A stretch of DNA of 64,000 nt from Pinus tabuliformis. Taxonomy: Eukaryota > Streptophyta > Pinopsida > Pinales > Pinaceae. The notes under the pieces were generated by a model that saw only the letters and a list, made by a program, of their open reading frames with translations, was not told where the DNA came from and did no database searches. Where the stretch lies: positions 519,103,683 to 519,167,682 of the forward strand of contig CM062805.1 in assembly GCA_031772625.1 (NCBI GenBank). Direction: 5' to 3'. A program made the translations under genes and the position numbers. Shown here piece after piece: positions 35,383 through 45,900 of this stretch (position 1 is its first letter; every line of letters starts with the position of its first letter).

Positions 35383-35917
35383 TCCGCACCTGCGCCTTCT
35401 ATGGCGCCGCGACCACCGCACCTGCACCTTCTGTGGCGCCTCCGCACTGCGCCTTCTGTGGCGTCTCCACACTGCACCTTCTGTGGCACCTCCGCACTAC
35501 GCCTTCTGTGGCGCCTCCGCACTGCGCCTTCTGTGGTGCCTTTGTGGCGTCTCCGCACTGCGTCTTCTGTGGCGCCTCTGCACTGCGCCTTCTGTGGCAC
35601 CTCCGCACTGCGCCTTCTGTGGTGCCTCCGCACTGCGCCTTCTGTGGCGCCTCCGCACTACGCCTTCTGTGGCGCCTCTGCACTGCACCTTCTGTGGCGC
35701 CTCCGCACTGTGCCTTCTGTGGCACCTCCGTACTACGCCTTCTGTGGCGCCTCTGTGGCGTCTCTGCAGTGTGCCTTCTGTGGTGCCTCCGCACTACGCC
35801 TTCTATGGCGCCTCCACACTGCGCCTTCTGTGGCGCCTCTGTGGCGTCTCCGCACTGCGCCTTCTGTGGTGCCTCTGTGGCGTCTCCGCACTGCGCCTTT
35901 TGTGGCGCCTCCGCACT
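35383..35917 (+). repeat. 25-bp minisatellite in the left LTR
   Basis: About 21 units near ctccgcactgcgccttctgtggcgc minus its last bases; some units are shortened to gtgcctttgtggcgtctc. GC-rich in AT-rich surroundings. The unit is not a multiple of 3 and has no stop in any frame on either strand, giving open frames of up to 226 codons with a 25-residue period (…CAFCGASALRLLWRLRTAPS…). Confidence 0.9.
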
Positions 35918-36200
35918 TCCACAGCTGCAGCGCTCGAGAGATCACCCTTCACAGATTCGCTTTCAACTTCACTTTCATAGATCAAACTTTCAAAACAATA
36001 ACCCAATATTTCAGATCTTAAGATATTCAATTGCAAGGATAAATTAGCCAAGTGATCTCCTTTGCTTTATATAGGCTTAGGCCTTTCACAATACCACGGG
36101 CCAAAACCATAGGATCAAAAAACTGTTGGACTAATACCATGAACCAACCATGAAAGTACGTGAGATCAACACTTTTGACGAAGTACCATGGTCCAAAACC

Positions 36201-36590
36201 ATAGGTTCAAATACCAAGGACTAACTACCATGGACCAAAGGTAAGTTCTCCAACATATACGCACTTTTCCTCATAGGTTCAAATACCAAGGACTAACTAC
36301 CATGGACCAAAGGTACGTTCTCCAACATATACGCGCTTTTCCTCATAGGTTCAAATACCAAGGACTAACTACCATGGACCAAAGGTAAGTTCTCCAACAT
36401 ATACGTGCTTTTCCTTGCATGAAAGTGTGTGAACTTTTTCTCTACATGAAATAAACTTTTCTCTGCATAAAAGTGCGTGAACTTTTCTCTACATGAAATA
36501 AAATTTTCTCTGCATAAAAGTGCGTGAACTTTTCTCTACATGAAATAAACTTTTCTCTGCATATAAGTGCATGAACTTTTCTCTACACTA
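36201..36590 (+). repeat. 72-bp and 47-bp tandem arrays in the left LTR
   Basis: Three 72-bp units start at 36201, 36273 and 36345 (ataggttcaaataccaagg...). Then, from about 36440, three and a half 47-bp units (ctctacatgaaataaac... gcataaaagtgcgtg). Mirrored in the other LTR at 41239-41454 and about 41478-41630. Confidence 0.88.
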
Positions 36591-36653
36591 TAATTTATTA
36601 TCTGAGATGAGTGGGTTGCCATCAAGTACAACATATGTATCATAATGCCAACA

Positions 36654-38046
36654 ATCTCCCCCTTTGGACTTGATGGCAACAACAACCAATCACTCTCCCC
36701 CTTTGACATGAAGGGCAAAGGGTTATGCTCCCCCTAAGAACATGCTCCCCCTGAATATGAACCAGATCTGTAAAGAAGAAACATAATCCACCAAACACCA
36801 TAAATGACCATGAAAGAGATAGATTGCAGCAATAATCAGACCAGCATCCAAGATCTCCTTCTGTACGTCCTCCATAATGCCAACAATGCATTATAAGCTC
36901 CCCCTGAGTACCTGTTGAAATCTCTGAATGAGCTCCCCCTTTGTATATGTCATGGTGCACCAATCTGATCATGCTCTTTCTCAGAACAAGCTGAAATGTA
37001 TGCTCTGCTATATAGTGTTGTTCATGCTCAGGCTCCCCCTGACTGTAAGAAAGGTCTGCAAAAGGATGTTCTACATCACAAATGACCTTCCCAAAAGATT
37101 CAATACATACATCCATCACCCAACCAAGTGGGGATATATCAGAAAAATGAAAACCAAATACATTACATCTTCATCCCAGGCATAGTGGGGAAACCAACAT
37201 AGGTCGTTACATGACCTGAAGAGATGACATTGTTACATCATGAGTCTTGATATGACATCACCTAAATAAGATGAACATCAGCAACAACACTTTATGGTCT
37301 GCTCCATAGTATCTATCAACAGCAACTAGACCAGCAACTTGTATTAGTGCATGAATCATCAAGGTATGTCCGCATCAACAGAATTTCACATTCTATGTGA
37401 GAAACATCATAGCCATCCAGATCTACATGAATCAAGTATCATCAATTGGGAATATCTGCATTAATCAACATATGTATGAAACAATCCTATCATCATATAG
37501 ATAAGAGCTCATTATCATCATGTCTCCAACAATGCAACTTTGAATAATCATCCATGTATCCAGCCAACAATCCTCATCCATTTGTGCCAAGAATGAAAGG
37601 AATCATAACTGTAATATATGATCTTTATGCATATGACGATAGCAGCATATGAGTGACTCAACATCAAGAAGATGTGAATTCAAGCTAAGTGCTTCCCATG
37701 CAAATTAGAGAATCAACCATAAATCTGATCCAAGAACCATGTGAACAACTCATAACCATAGCAAGATGAATCATTTATCCATATAAGTATCATCACCAAT
37801 GCATTAAGTCCATATGCTCCCTCTAAACCTGTGCCATCTGTCTGATCATGCATATCAATAAGAAGTATCAAGACATCATCAATATCAAGTTAGAACCAAA
37901 ACAGTTCTAACCATTATATCCACACATCATTATTATTAACTAGAGAAAAACTGATCCTTCTCTTCAATCTGTCCCTACTACCTTTCTTCAAACAATCATA
38001 TACGCGACTGTGCAGTAACTAACTCGCGTATATATGCAACTTTCCT
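36654..38046 (-). promoter_or_regulatory. Multiple polypurine tracts and 3' non-coding part of the gag-only element
   Basis: Reading the minus strand, agggggag recurs at least seven times between about 37035 and 36655 (plus-strand ctccccct at 36655, 36692, 36731, 36749, 36899, 36932 and 37032 or close). The last abuts the LTR (aaagggggagat then tgttgg). The rest, to 38046, is AT-rich with no ORF. Sireviruses are known to carry such repeated tracts. Confidence 0.75.
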
Positions 38047-39519
38047 TTATGTAGTTTGCATATGAGATTCAGGACACTGAAGTTTTGTACTTTCAGCTCC
38101 CTCTGATTCTGGTATGTCTGTACGCTGTGCATTGCCGCCTTTTTCTGACTGTACTTCCTTTTTCCTCCATATCTTCAAGCGTGATGATGACATTTTCTCC
38201 TTTTGATATGGTGCCCACACTTTGTTCCTGCATTCCTTAGCTATATGTCCAAGCTTGTTACATGCATAACATCTTACATGTTTCATATTCCTCCTGTAAC
38301 AATCAGTAGCTTTGTGACCAAACATATTGCAAGCAAAGCAATATCCATAAAAGTACCTTGAATGTGATGATCGTTCTGCATAATGGTCTTGAACCCTTCT
38401 TCTTCTACATCTAACTGCAACATGTCCAAGATTATGACATACATAACATTCAACATTATTCATAGGAGGAGTAAAGGATTTTCTTTGAGGAATCCCTTTT
38501 CTTGGTTGATGATGAGATTGATCTTTCATTTCTTCGTTGATCACTTTAGATTTCTCTTTAGAGTTCCTTGCCTCACCTTGTGAACTAGATTCACCTTCAA
38601 CAGATTCATGGAAACCAAGACCAGTCTTTATAGCAGGAGACCTTTGACTACTAAGAATATCATCCAAGACTTTAGAACTATCTTGAAATCGTAAAAGCTT
38701 ATCCTTTCCTTCTAGTTTACCTTTCAAGATATTTACCTCAACCTGAAGCTGTTCTTCCTTTTCAAGAGATTTCTTTTTCAAATCTTCTTCAGCTTTCCTT
38801 CCTTCTTCCATTTGTTCCCTTAGTTTGAGAATCTCCTTTTCTTGTTCTTCATTCAGATCCTGCTGCATTTGACGAACTCGGAAGGCACATTCTAGTTGAG
38901 ATTTTAAGCTGGTGACTTCGTTTTCTTGTTTTGAAATAGCTTGGAGTAGATCTGTATTCTGCTTCTTTGATTCTTCAAGATCTCCTTTTAGTGAGAGGAT
39001 TGTAGCTTCAAGATTTTCATAGTAGCTGGATCTATCTTTGAGTTTCTTGATGGTTGTGCTTCTTTCATTGACTTCTTTTGTTAATGATGTCACTTCATGC
39101 TGCAATTTTTGACATTGGTCTTCCTTGTCCTTGAGTAGCTTTCTTACCTTGTTTCCTTCTTCTAGTTGGGCCTTTAGTTTGGTAGCTTCTTCTTTGAAAT
39201 CACATTCTCTTTTGTTCAATAGATCTTGTTGATCTCTAATTTTGTCTGTCAGCCTTCTAAATTCTGCCTCTATTTGATATCTTTCTTGTTCACCCATAAG
39301 AGCAAATTCAGTAGTTTCGCTATCACTTTCATCTCTTCCAAAAGGAAAGATAGCTGGAACATCAGAGGATAATATATTCATACCTGATAATGATTCTGAA
39401 TCTGATTCTGAATCTGAAGAGCTTCTTATACCTAATCCCCAATCGATTCTCCCACTGTCATAGTTCTTCTGAGATGACTTCTTTTTCTTAGGTGCTTTCT
39501 TATTAAGCTTCTTTCCCAT
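38047..39519 (-). CDS. Gag-like protein with coiled coil and three zinc knuckles
   Basis: 490 codons from the ATG at 39519 (an in-frame TTG at 39540 is less likely), uninterrupted. Order: a lysine-rich start (KKLNKKAPKKKKS); a Ser/Asp/Glu patch (SSSDSESDSESLSG); a long heptad-rich stretch of roughly 200 residues (LTDKIRDQQDLLNKRE, LEESKKQNTDLLQAI, LKLREQMEEG) expected to form a coiled coil; then knuckles CYVCHNLGHVAVRC, CFACNMFGHKATDC and CYACNKLGHIAKEC. The usual copia gag N-terminal domain is missing: coding begins about 50 bases after the primer site. This fits a deletion derivative that kept the C-terminal half of a Sirevirus gag. The open frame suggests recent activity or selection. Confidence 0.82.
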   Translation of the reverse strand: MGKKLNKKAPKKKKSSQKNYDSGRIDWGLGIRSSSDSESDSESLSGMNILSSDVPAIFPFGRDESDSETTEFALMGEQERYQIEAEFRRLTDKIRDQQDLLNKRECDFKEEATKLKAQLEEGNKVRKLLKDKEDQCQKLQHEVTSLTKEVNERSTTIKKLKDRSSYYENLEATILSLKGDLEESKKQNTDLLQAISKQENEVTSLKSQLECAFRVRQMQQDLNEEQEKEILKLREQMEEGRKAEEDLKKKSLEKEEQLQVEVNILKGKLEGKDKLLRFQDSSKVLDDILSSQRSPAIKTGLGFHESVEGESSSQGEARNSKEKSKVINEEMKDQSHHQPRKGIPQRKSFTPPMNNVECYVCHNLGHVAVRCRRRRVQDHYAERSSHSRYFYGYCFACNMFGHKATDCYRRNMKHVRCYACNKLGHIAKECRNKVWAPYQKEKMSSSRLKIWRKKEVQSEKGGNAQRTDIPESEGAESTKLQCPESHMQTT

Positions 39520-39567
39520 TGTTCCATGGATCTCCTTCAAGCGATCAAGCTTCTATCAAAGGACCTA

Positions 39568-39578
39568 CTCTGATACCA
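39568..39578 (-). promoter_or_regulatory. Primer-binding site of the gag-only element
   Basis: Minus strand tggtatcagag, two bases inside the 5' LTR. It matches the initiator-Met tRNA end for 11 bases, then diverges (tagg). Confidence 0.88.
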
Positions 39579-39580
39579 AT

Positions 39581-41691
39581 TGTTGGAAATAATACTGAGA
39601 AGGGGGGGTGAATCAGTATTATCACATTAATAAAACTTTTGCATTTCCATAATCAGATTCATATATGCTACTTCCACAACTTCTTATGATTAAGTTAATT
39701 GATCTTCAATGAGTGCATTAGAACATTATCAACCATATTATCAGATAACAGATGCCGTAATAGAGAATAGATCATCACACATAAGGCACACACATGAACA
39801 CCATGATATAAGGTGGAAACTCAATGCGGGAGAAAAACCACCTGCTGCAAGTCATCTCAATCTTCTTCTTAATAAGAAAATCCTTTTACAATATTTGTAC
39901 TGGTGCAGTCTTATACCAGTACGGGAGCTACAACCCCCTTTGCTCTTGTACTAGCCGATCCATTTACTAGTACGCAGGCCGCTACCTACTACAATGCTCC
40001 AAAGATCTCCCTTAGCTTTTGTACTAGCTTAGATACTAGTACGTAGGCGCTGGCCTACAATCTTCTTTCCTCCAGGTACCACGTTTCATCAATTTTCAGA
40101 CTGGATACACTGAAGCACAACACATAATCTGAAAGGCCACTTTTCATCCAATTTTCATACTGGACCCAACAACAACATTGAAGCTCATAATCAAACAACC
40201 TTCTGAATCACCCAATCACCAAATCCATACATATGCAATGATATTATGATTGTTATCAACTAGATCTAGTACATAAAGATAAGTCATTAATCATGTTGTT
40301 ATCTGAACTCAATACCAGTAACCAAACATCAGTTATGCACCCAAAACCCTGCAGAATAGTGAAAGCAGTTAAAACAAATTTTAAGCAGGGATCGCAACTT
40401 CACTGGTATAGATTTGTGGATATCTGTACTACCGCCGCACCTGCACCTTCTGTGGCGCGTGACCACCGCAGTTGCGCCTTCTGTGGCGCCTCCGCACTGC
40501 GCCTTCTGTGGCGCCTCCGCACTGCGCCTTCTGTGGCGCCTCTATGGCATCTCTGCACTGCGCCTTCTGTGGCGCCTCCGCATTGCGCCTTCTGTGGCGC
40601 CTCTGTGGCGTCTCCGCACTACGTCTTCTGTGGCACCTCTGCACTGCGCCTTCTGTGGCGCCTCCGCACTATGCCTTCTGTGGCACCTCTGCTCTGCGCC
40701 TTTTGTGGCGCCTCCGCACTGCGCCTTTGCACTACGCCTTCTGTGGCGCCTCCGCACTGCGCCTTCTGTGGCGCCTCCGCACTACACCTTCTATGGCACC
40801 TCTGTGGCGTCTCCGCACTACGCCTTCTGTGGCGCCTCTGCACTGCTCCTTCTGTGGCGCCTCCGCACTGCGCCTTCTGTGGTGCCTCTGTGGCGTCTCC
40901 GCACTGCGCCTTTTGTGGCGCCTCCGCACTGCGCCTTCTCTGGCGCCTCCGCACTTCCGTAGCTGCAGCGCTCGAGAGATCACCCTTCACAGATTTTCTT
41001 TCAACTTCACTTTCATAGATCAAACTTTCAAAACAATAACCCAATATTTCAGATCTTAAGATATTCAATTGCAAGGATAAATTAGCCAAGTGATCTCCTT
41101 TGCTTTATATAGGCTTAGGCCTTTCACAATACCATGGGCCAAAACCATAGGATCAAAAAACTGTTGGACTAATACCATGAACCAACCATGAAAGTACATG
41201 AGATCAACACTTTTGACGAAGTACCATGGTCCAAAACCATAGGTTCAAATACCAAGGACTAACTACCATGGACCAAAGGTAAGTTCTCCAACATATACGC
41301 GCTTTTCCTCATAGGTTCAAATACCAAGGACTAACTACCATGGACCAAAGGTAAGTTCTCCAACATATACGCGCTTTTCCTCATAGGTTCAAATACCAAG
41401 GACTAACTACCATGGACCAAAGGTAAGTTCTCCAACATATAGGCACTTTTCCTTGCATGAAAGTGCGTGAACTTTTTCTCTACATGAAATAAACTTTTCT
41501 CTGCATAAAAGTGCGTGAACTTTTCTCTACACGAAATAAACTTTTCTCTGCATAAAAGTGCGTGAACTTTTCTCTACATGAAATAAACTTTTCTCTGCAT
41601 ATAAGTGCGTGAACTTTTCTCTACACTATAATTTATTATCTGAGATGAGTGGGTTGCCATCAAGTACAAAATATGTATCATAATGCCAACA
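39581..41691 (-). repeat. Right (5') LTR of the gag-only element
   Basis: 2111 bp. It contains the minisatellite at about 40431-40955 with about 21 units. The order of variant units is different from the left LTR, although the flanks stay nearly identical. Confidence 0.92.
40431..40955 (+). repeat. 25-bp minisatellite in the right LTR
   Basis: Same unit as 35383-35917. A unit with a 10-base internal deletion (gcctttgcactacg near 40731) and ctatggcatc variants are unique to this copy. Open frames in every frame are repeat-encoded. Confidence 0.9.
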
Positions 41692-41696
41692 CATAC

Positions 41697-42113
41697 ACCT
41701 TCAGACTTGCAACCGGACATATGGTATGCCTGAGCTAAGTCTAGTGGAGCATGGTGATGCTAAACCCTCGACTAGTAGTATCTTATAGATCCATCAATGC
41801 CGACCCTACACCACTTGTACCAAACATGCCTCTACATCGTACTGCTCATAACCCACATGCGAGGGCTACCCATAGCTATAGTATTGTTGATGACTTGGCT
41901 CAATCAGCTGTCAGCACTTGAGGTCCTCCAAATTTTCCCTTCCCAGCGGAAGGCTTTACTATCAGCCTTGGGCACCATCGACCCATAAAATTCGAGTTTC
42001 ATTCACTTTGACCTAGAAAAAGTTTAGCCAAGGCTTCCAAAAATAATAGCCCAATAATTAGGGGATATAATCTGATCTGATATTGTAGGGGCCTAACTAC
42101 AATAAGTACCTAT
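41697..42113. other. Spacer without recognised genes
   Basis: The other side of the catac target. The open frame at 41797-41988 is unrecognised. The sequence gtttagccaagg near 42025 also occurs near 31100 next to the LTR fragment. Confidence 0.35.
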
Positions 42114-42490
42114 ACTTATGGATCTGCTACAGGGGACTCTGCCTATGTAGGTTCTGCATCCGTAGGTTCTAGCGCTACATTTGGATCTAAGACTAGGTAA
42201 ACTGGGTATGGAACTAGAGGCTCTTCCTTCTCAGCAACTACCTTTGGCTTTACCCATGCCTCTGCTGGATCATTGACTGGAACTGGTTAAACCACTAAGA
42301 GCTTTTCAACTGGGTGAAACTGATGTGGAACTGATGCCTCCACAGGCCTTGGAAGAGATCTAAGGGTCTACAAAGAAAATGAATCTTTATATAGAACAGA
42401 TTCTGGGATGGATCCATCTTATTATGGCTATGGATTTGGATCTGCTGGGACAAAAACTACTACGGGGTCTGCTAACCTATGGCTATGCCC
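42114..42490 (+). pseudogene. Decayed Gly/Ser/Thr-rich coding-like sequence
   Basis: From 42114 the plus strand reads GSATGDSAYVGSASVGSSAT in one frame, passes a TAA near 42196, and continues TGYGTRGSSFSATTFGF to a TAA near 42286. A shifted frame then gives SGMDPSYYGYGFGSAGTKTT to about 42480. The composition (Gly, Ser, Thr, Ala, Tyr) is strongly biased and codon-periodic. I know of no organelle protein like it. Related stretches lie at about 42850-43150 (minus) and 43815-44070 (plus). It could be a decayed low-complexity nuclear gene or a trinucleotide-rhythm repeat. Confidence 0.4.
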
Positions 42491-44070
42491 GTGCTGCTTG
42501 CTGGTAGAATGGTTGCTGCTGATTCTTTACTACCTCCGTGACTTAATTTGCTGTTGCCTATGCTACAGGTGTTGGTTTGTTCCGGTCAACTGCCCCTGGA
42601 TATGGATATGGGACTCAATCTCAACCTGGAACTTATATAGGGGTATGGTTCTACAACTGCGACCAGAGTATCTATAACTAGGTGAATAGAAGTTGGGACA
42701 GGAACTTATATTGATAATGACATGTACATAAAATGCATATACTTTTGGCATACGAACACATAGCGCATAACATTAAGAACATTTATACTCAATATTGTAG
42801 TAGATGGAAAGTAAACCGAATACCTAGGAGAATACATATGGCATAGAGCTAGAAAAGAGGCTACACTAGGAACAGGAGCATAGCCAAGCATAGAAACAGA
42901 GAAAGAAGCAACGGAACCAAGTAATAGTTTGAGTTTCACCAATTGATCTAGAGCTAGTTGAATCTTTAGTTGAGTAAGCAGCATATCCACCAGTAGCACT
43001 AGCAGTAGCATATGATATCAATGTAGCTTCACGCGTTTTCCCAGTTGTTTCGGCACCACGAGTAGTAGATCTAGTACCATCAGCAGCATCCCCACTTGTT
43101 AGAGAGCCATAACCACCACCAGTGCCTTCTGTTGATTGAGCAAGTGATCCTATTGTTTAAGCCGCAGTTGGTTAAGGAGGGAAATATGCAGATCTCTAGA
43201 TAGACGATGCAGTGAGTGCCGCTATCCCGTGCTGCTTAGACTATTATGCTGGCTATCGATCGATAAGGACACTCTAAATACATCAAATCGATCAAAGAAG
43301 ATTCAATTCTAGACCATGGATAAAGAGAATTGTCTAAGCTATCAAAATTGTTACTTAGTCATTTCGGGTAATTTGAATTTGATAAGTCAAAAAATTAGTC
43401 TTGGTTTACACATAGCCTAGCATATAAGCAGTAAGATACGAGTTATACGAGCTATAGAGACACGAGCTGGGGTATCGCTGGTCAGATAAGTATGCTGATA
43501 GTGCTCTTGCTAGGTAAACTACAGATATTCATACACAGGTTAGGTAGCGTCTACGTGGAAACATCGGTGGACATAAGTCATCATTATAAGGCTATCATTG
43601 GGCATTTTAGGAGAGCACAACCTGCATTGAAGCAGGTTAAAGATCCAAACGAGTAAGTTCCTGTGGGTAAAATGATGAAACATCGGGTTCTGTCTCTGCT
43701 GGATCATTTACTGGTTCTAGGTAAAATGAAACTAGAATTGGGATGGATCCAAGGAGCCGTAAAGCCGCTTGACCATAAGGGAGAGGTAAACACCTCGATC
43801 TCAAGATGGAACTATATATGTGGAATTGGAGCTACTGGAGAAATTGGTTCAAGGTAATCAGCCCCGGCAACTAGCTCTGGTGTTGGTTCTTAAATTGGTG
43901 GTACTGCTTAAACTCCTTGTGTTTTATCTACCACTTGTGCCTCTACCGACACCTCTACTTATCATGCTGCTATTTTTGTTCCCATCTTTGTCCATGCATG
44001 TGCCTCTGCCGGTGATGCTGCTTTTGGTGTTGCTTCCACTGAATATGCATAGCTCAGGCTTATAACCTAC
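42491..44070. other. Further Gly/Ser/Thr-rich decayed stretches on both strands
   Basis: Minus strand, about 43150-42850: GGGYGSLTSGDAADGTRSTT and SYATASATGGYAAYS in one frame. Plus strand, about 42570-42680: GYGYGTQSQPGTYIG; about 43815-44050: GIGATGEIGSR, then ACASAGDAAFGVAS with stops between. 43160-43650 holds nothing recognised. Confidence 0.4.
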
Positions 44071-44490
44071 TCCTAACCCACCCAAGATGCCCAGGTAGGC
44101 ATGCCCTGGTTGGTGGTTGTTCACGAAGACCATAGGCAGGCCCCTTAAAATGGTTCATGGAATAGCTGCTAGTTGATGGCCAACCACAATGAACAGACAC
44201 TCTGGCCTACTAGATAGTTGCACCCATATCGATTGATGGTCAACCAATGTATCTGGTCCAACCAAACAACGGAAATCAATCACGATCTTCTGGGTGATTT
44301 TTTGAACCGAGAAAGAATGATGTATCCTAACCCGATCAATGGGTCACACCACCAATCACTCTTTTTCTCTATTAGAATACGCCCTCTCATTCTCACGTAG
44401 TTCATATGCCCTTTGGGGGTAAATCCATAGAATCTCATTTCATTCATAATAGAATCTAAGAAAGGGATGCTGATCACTTTCTCTAACTAA

Positions 44491-44526
44491 AAGGTCCCGG
44501 AGGGGCTCGCGCTTCTGAGGGAATGG
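44491..44526 (+). repeat. Bpu-like 36-bp element, copy 5
   Basis: Starts aaggtcccggaggggctcgc and ends gaatgg, so the 3' AAGG has become ATGG. It has the gcttctgaggg form of the 3' half, shared with copy 7. Confidence 0.68.
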
Positions 44527-44925
44527 AAGAAAGCATAATTACATATATAATATATCTCGACTAGCAGCCTCTTACTTCTTGGTTTGGTCAGAAATGAATG
44601 ATATATGTCATGACCGCTAGATGAATGAGGGAGATTCCAAGCATTCATTATATATGTCATTATGCATTTCAATTGACTTATCATCCTCGGTTTCTTTCTC
44701 TTGACTAGCTCTTGGTTCCTCTCCCAGCCAGCAAGTAAGACCAACCATACGCTATTCATCCCAGCCATCCCGTCCAGCCAACTAGGAAGCTTCATCCCAG
44801 CGATAGGTTGTAATGTCATAAAATGCCATTATCCATAAATCAAACGTCACATTTCATCCTAAATATGGATGAAAAAGCATTGAAAAAATGCATAAATATG
44901 GACGATTTAGCAAGGAAGAACTAAG

Positions 44926-44961
44926 AAGGTCCCGTAGGGGCTTGCGCTTCCCAGTGCAGGG
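44926..44961 (+). repeat. Bpu-like 36-bp element, copy 6
   Basis: Starts aaggtcccgtaggggcttgc and has the cttcccagtgcaggg 3' form; the terminal AAGG is changed to AGGG. It lies in an AT-rich stretch with no other repeat. Confidence 0.68.
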
Positions 44962-45900
44962 AAAACTAAAAAGAAAAAACACCAATTCATGCCATCTAAT
45001 TTCTTCCTTCCGATTATCACCCCTCTCAGTAGATGTGGGCAATCAATCAATCACTAAAGCTTAGTGGCACTAAAGAGAAAAGGAAGGATTTAGAAATGAT
45101 AGCTCAAAGACAGAGATAACCTGGGTTAGGACTGGTTGGTGCCGATCTCCTTAAAGTCCCATAGATAGATGCCTAAATAGGTCCAACAGATAGATGCCTT
45201 GGAAAATTTTCAGAGCCCAGTCCAACAGATGATAGCCTGTAACCTTGGAACCTTTTGCCAGAAGCCATAAGAAATTCGATAAGCCTACCACACTCAGACT
45301 AACCTACCACAAGCCATCTTACTTACGTTGATTCACTATAGAGCTAAGTCCAATTGATTTATTTTGAGGAGCGAAAGATCTCACCCACCCTAAGAAGGGT
45401 GAGGAGCGAGCTGGATTATTTGTTTCTGCCAACCAGGAGTATTCAACCGAGAGATGAGGTAGGGAGGTTGAGGGTTATAATGACCCAAACAGACAACCGC
45501 TTATACATACCAGAGTAAACTGATTGGCTTTATTTGATTTCTTTGGCGGCCTACCAAGTTAGGCGCAGGCCAGAACTTGAGTTCGTACAGTTTGAACAAA
45601 ACCTTCCCCTCATACCTCTATGAGTCCCTCCCGGTCCTCGTTTTGAGGGGGATGAGGAATCATTGGCCACTTCGGGTACTTAAAGTAAGGTTTTATCCCA
45701 GAATATTTCCATTTCATGAAGTTTTACTATGACAGGCTAGATATATTAATTTGATTTGAGGTTGAGCAGGCAGCTGCTTGTTTTCTTCGCTTGTTAGCTA
45801 GGGTGTTGCATGGGGAGCTTGGAAGCTGGATGGATGGGATAAGAATCGGGGATTGCTTTTTATAGATTGCTTGCTAGATTAACACAAGCTGGGAAAAGAA

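Larger units (their letters stand above)
34529..36653 (-). repeat. Left (3') LTR of the gag-only element
   Basis: 2125 bp, collinear with 39581-41691 and about 97% identical outside the minisatellite by eye. Order: unique 850 bp, 25-bp minisatellite, about 280 bp unique, three 72-bp repeats (36201-36416), and about three and a half 47-bp repeats. Long open frames in all frames of the minisatellite are not genes. Confidence 0.92.
34524..41696 (-). mobile_element. Complete gag-only LTR retrotransposon (TR-GAG), Sirevirus-like
   Basis: The body is 34529-41691, with target duplication catac at 34524-34528 and 41692-41696. The LTRs (2125 and 2111 bp) start tgttgg and end ccaaca. The minus strand carries, after the 5' (right) LTR, an initiator-Met primer site, one gag ORF and then about 1.4 kb without ORF in which agggggag recurs many times before the 3' LTR. 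Multiple agggggag tracts together with an initiator-Met site are marks of Sireviruses (Ty1/copia). No protease, integrase or RT exists, so it depends on a partner. Each LTR contains a large 25-bp minisatellite and two other tandem arrays. Confidence 0.9.
44071..45900. other. Spacer with two Bpu-like elements and AT-palindromes
   Basis: Bpu-like copies at 44491-44526 and 44926-44961. AT-palindrome pieces at about 44532-44560 (just after the first) and 44640-44670. A minus-strand frame at 44477-44280 (MNEMRFYGFTPKGHMNYVR) looks coding-like but I cannot name it. Nothing else. Confidence 0.4.

Noticed and set aside
35341..36047. Long overlapping open frames (226, 204, 165 codons) in the left LTR
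   Set aside because: They are produced by the 25-bp stop-free minisatellite, exist in all frames, and recur in the right LTR at 40293-41089.
36201..36590. Possible CRISPR array (regular 72-bp and 47-bp repeats)
   Set aside because: The repeats are contiguous with no unique spacers, lie in an LTR, and are copied in the other LTR.
44280..44477. Minus-strand ORF with MNEMRFYGFTPKGHMNYVR
   Set aside because: Considered as a scrap of a plastid giant ORF (ycf1/ycf2), but no diagnostic motif could be confirmed.
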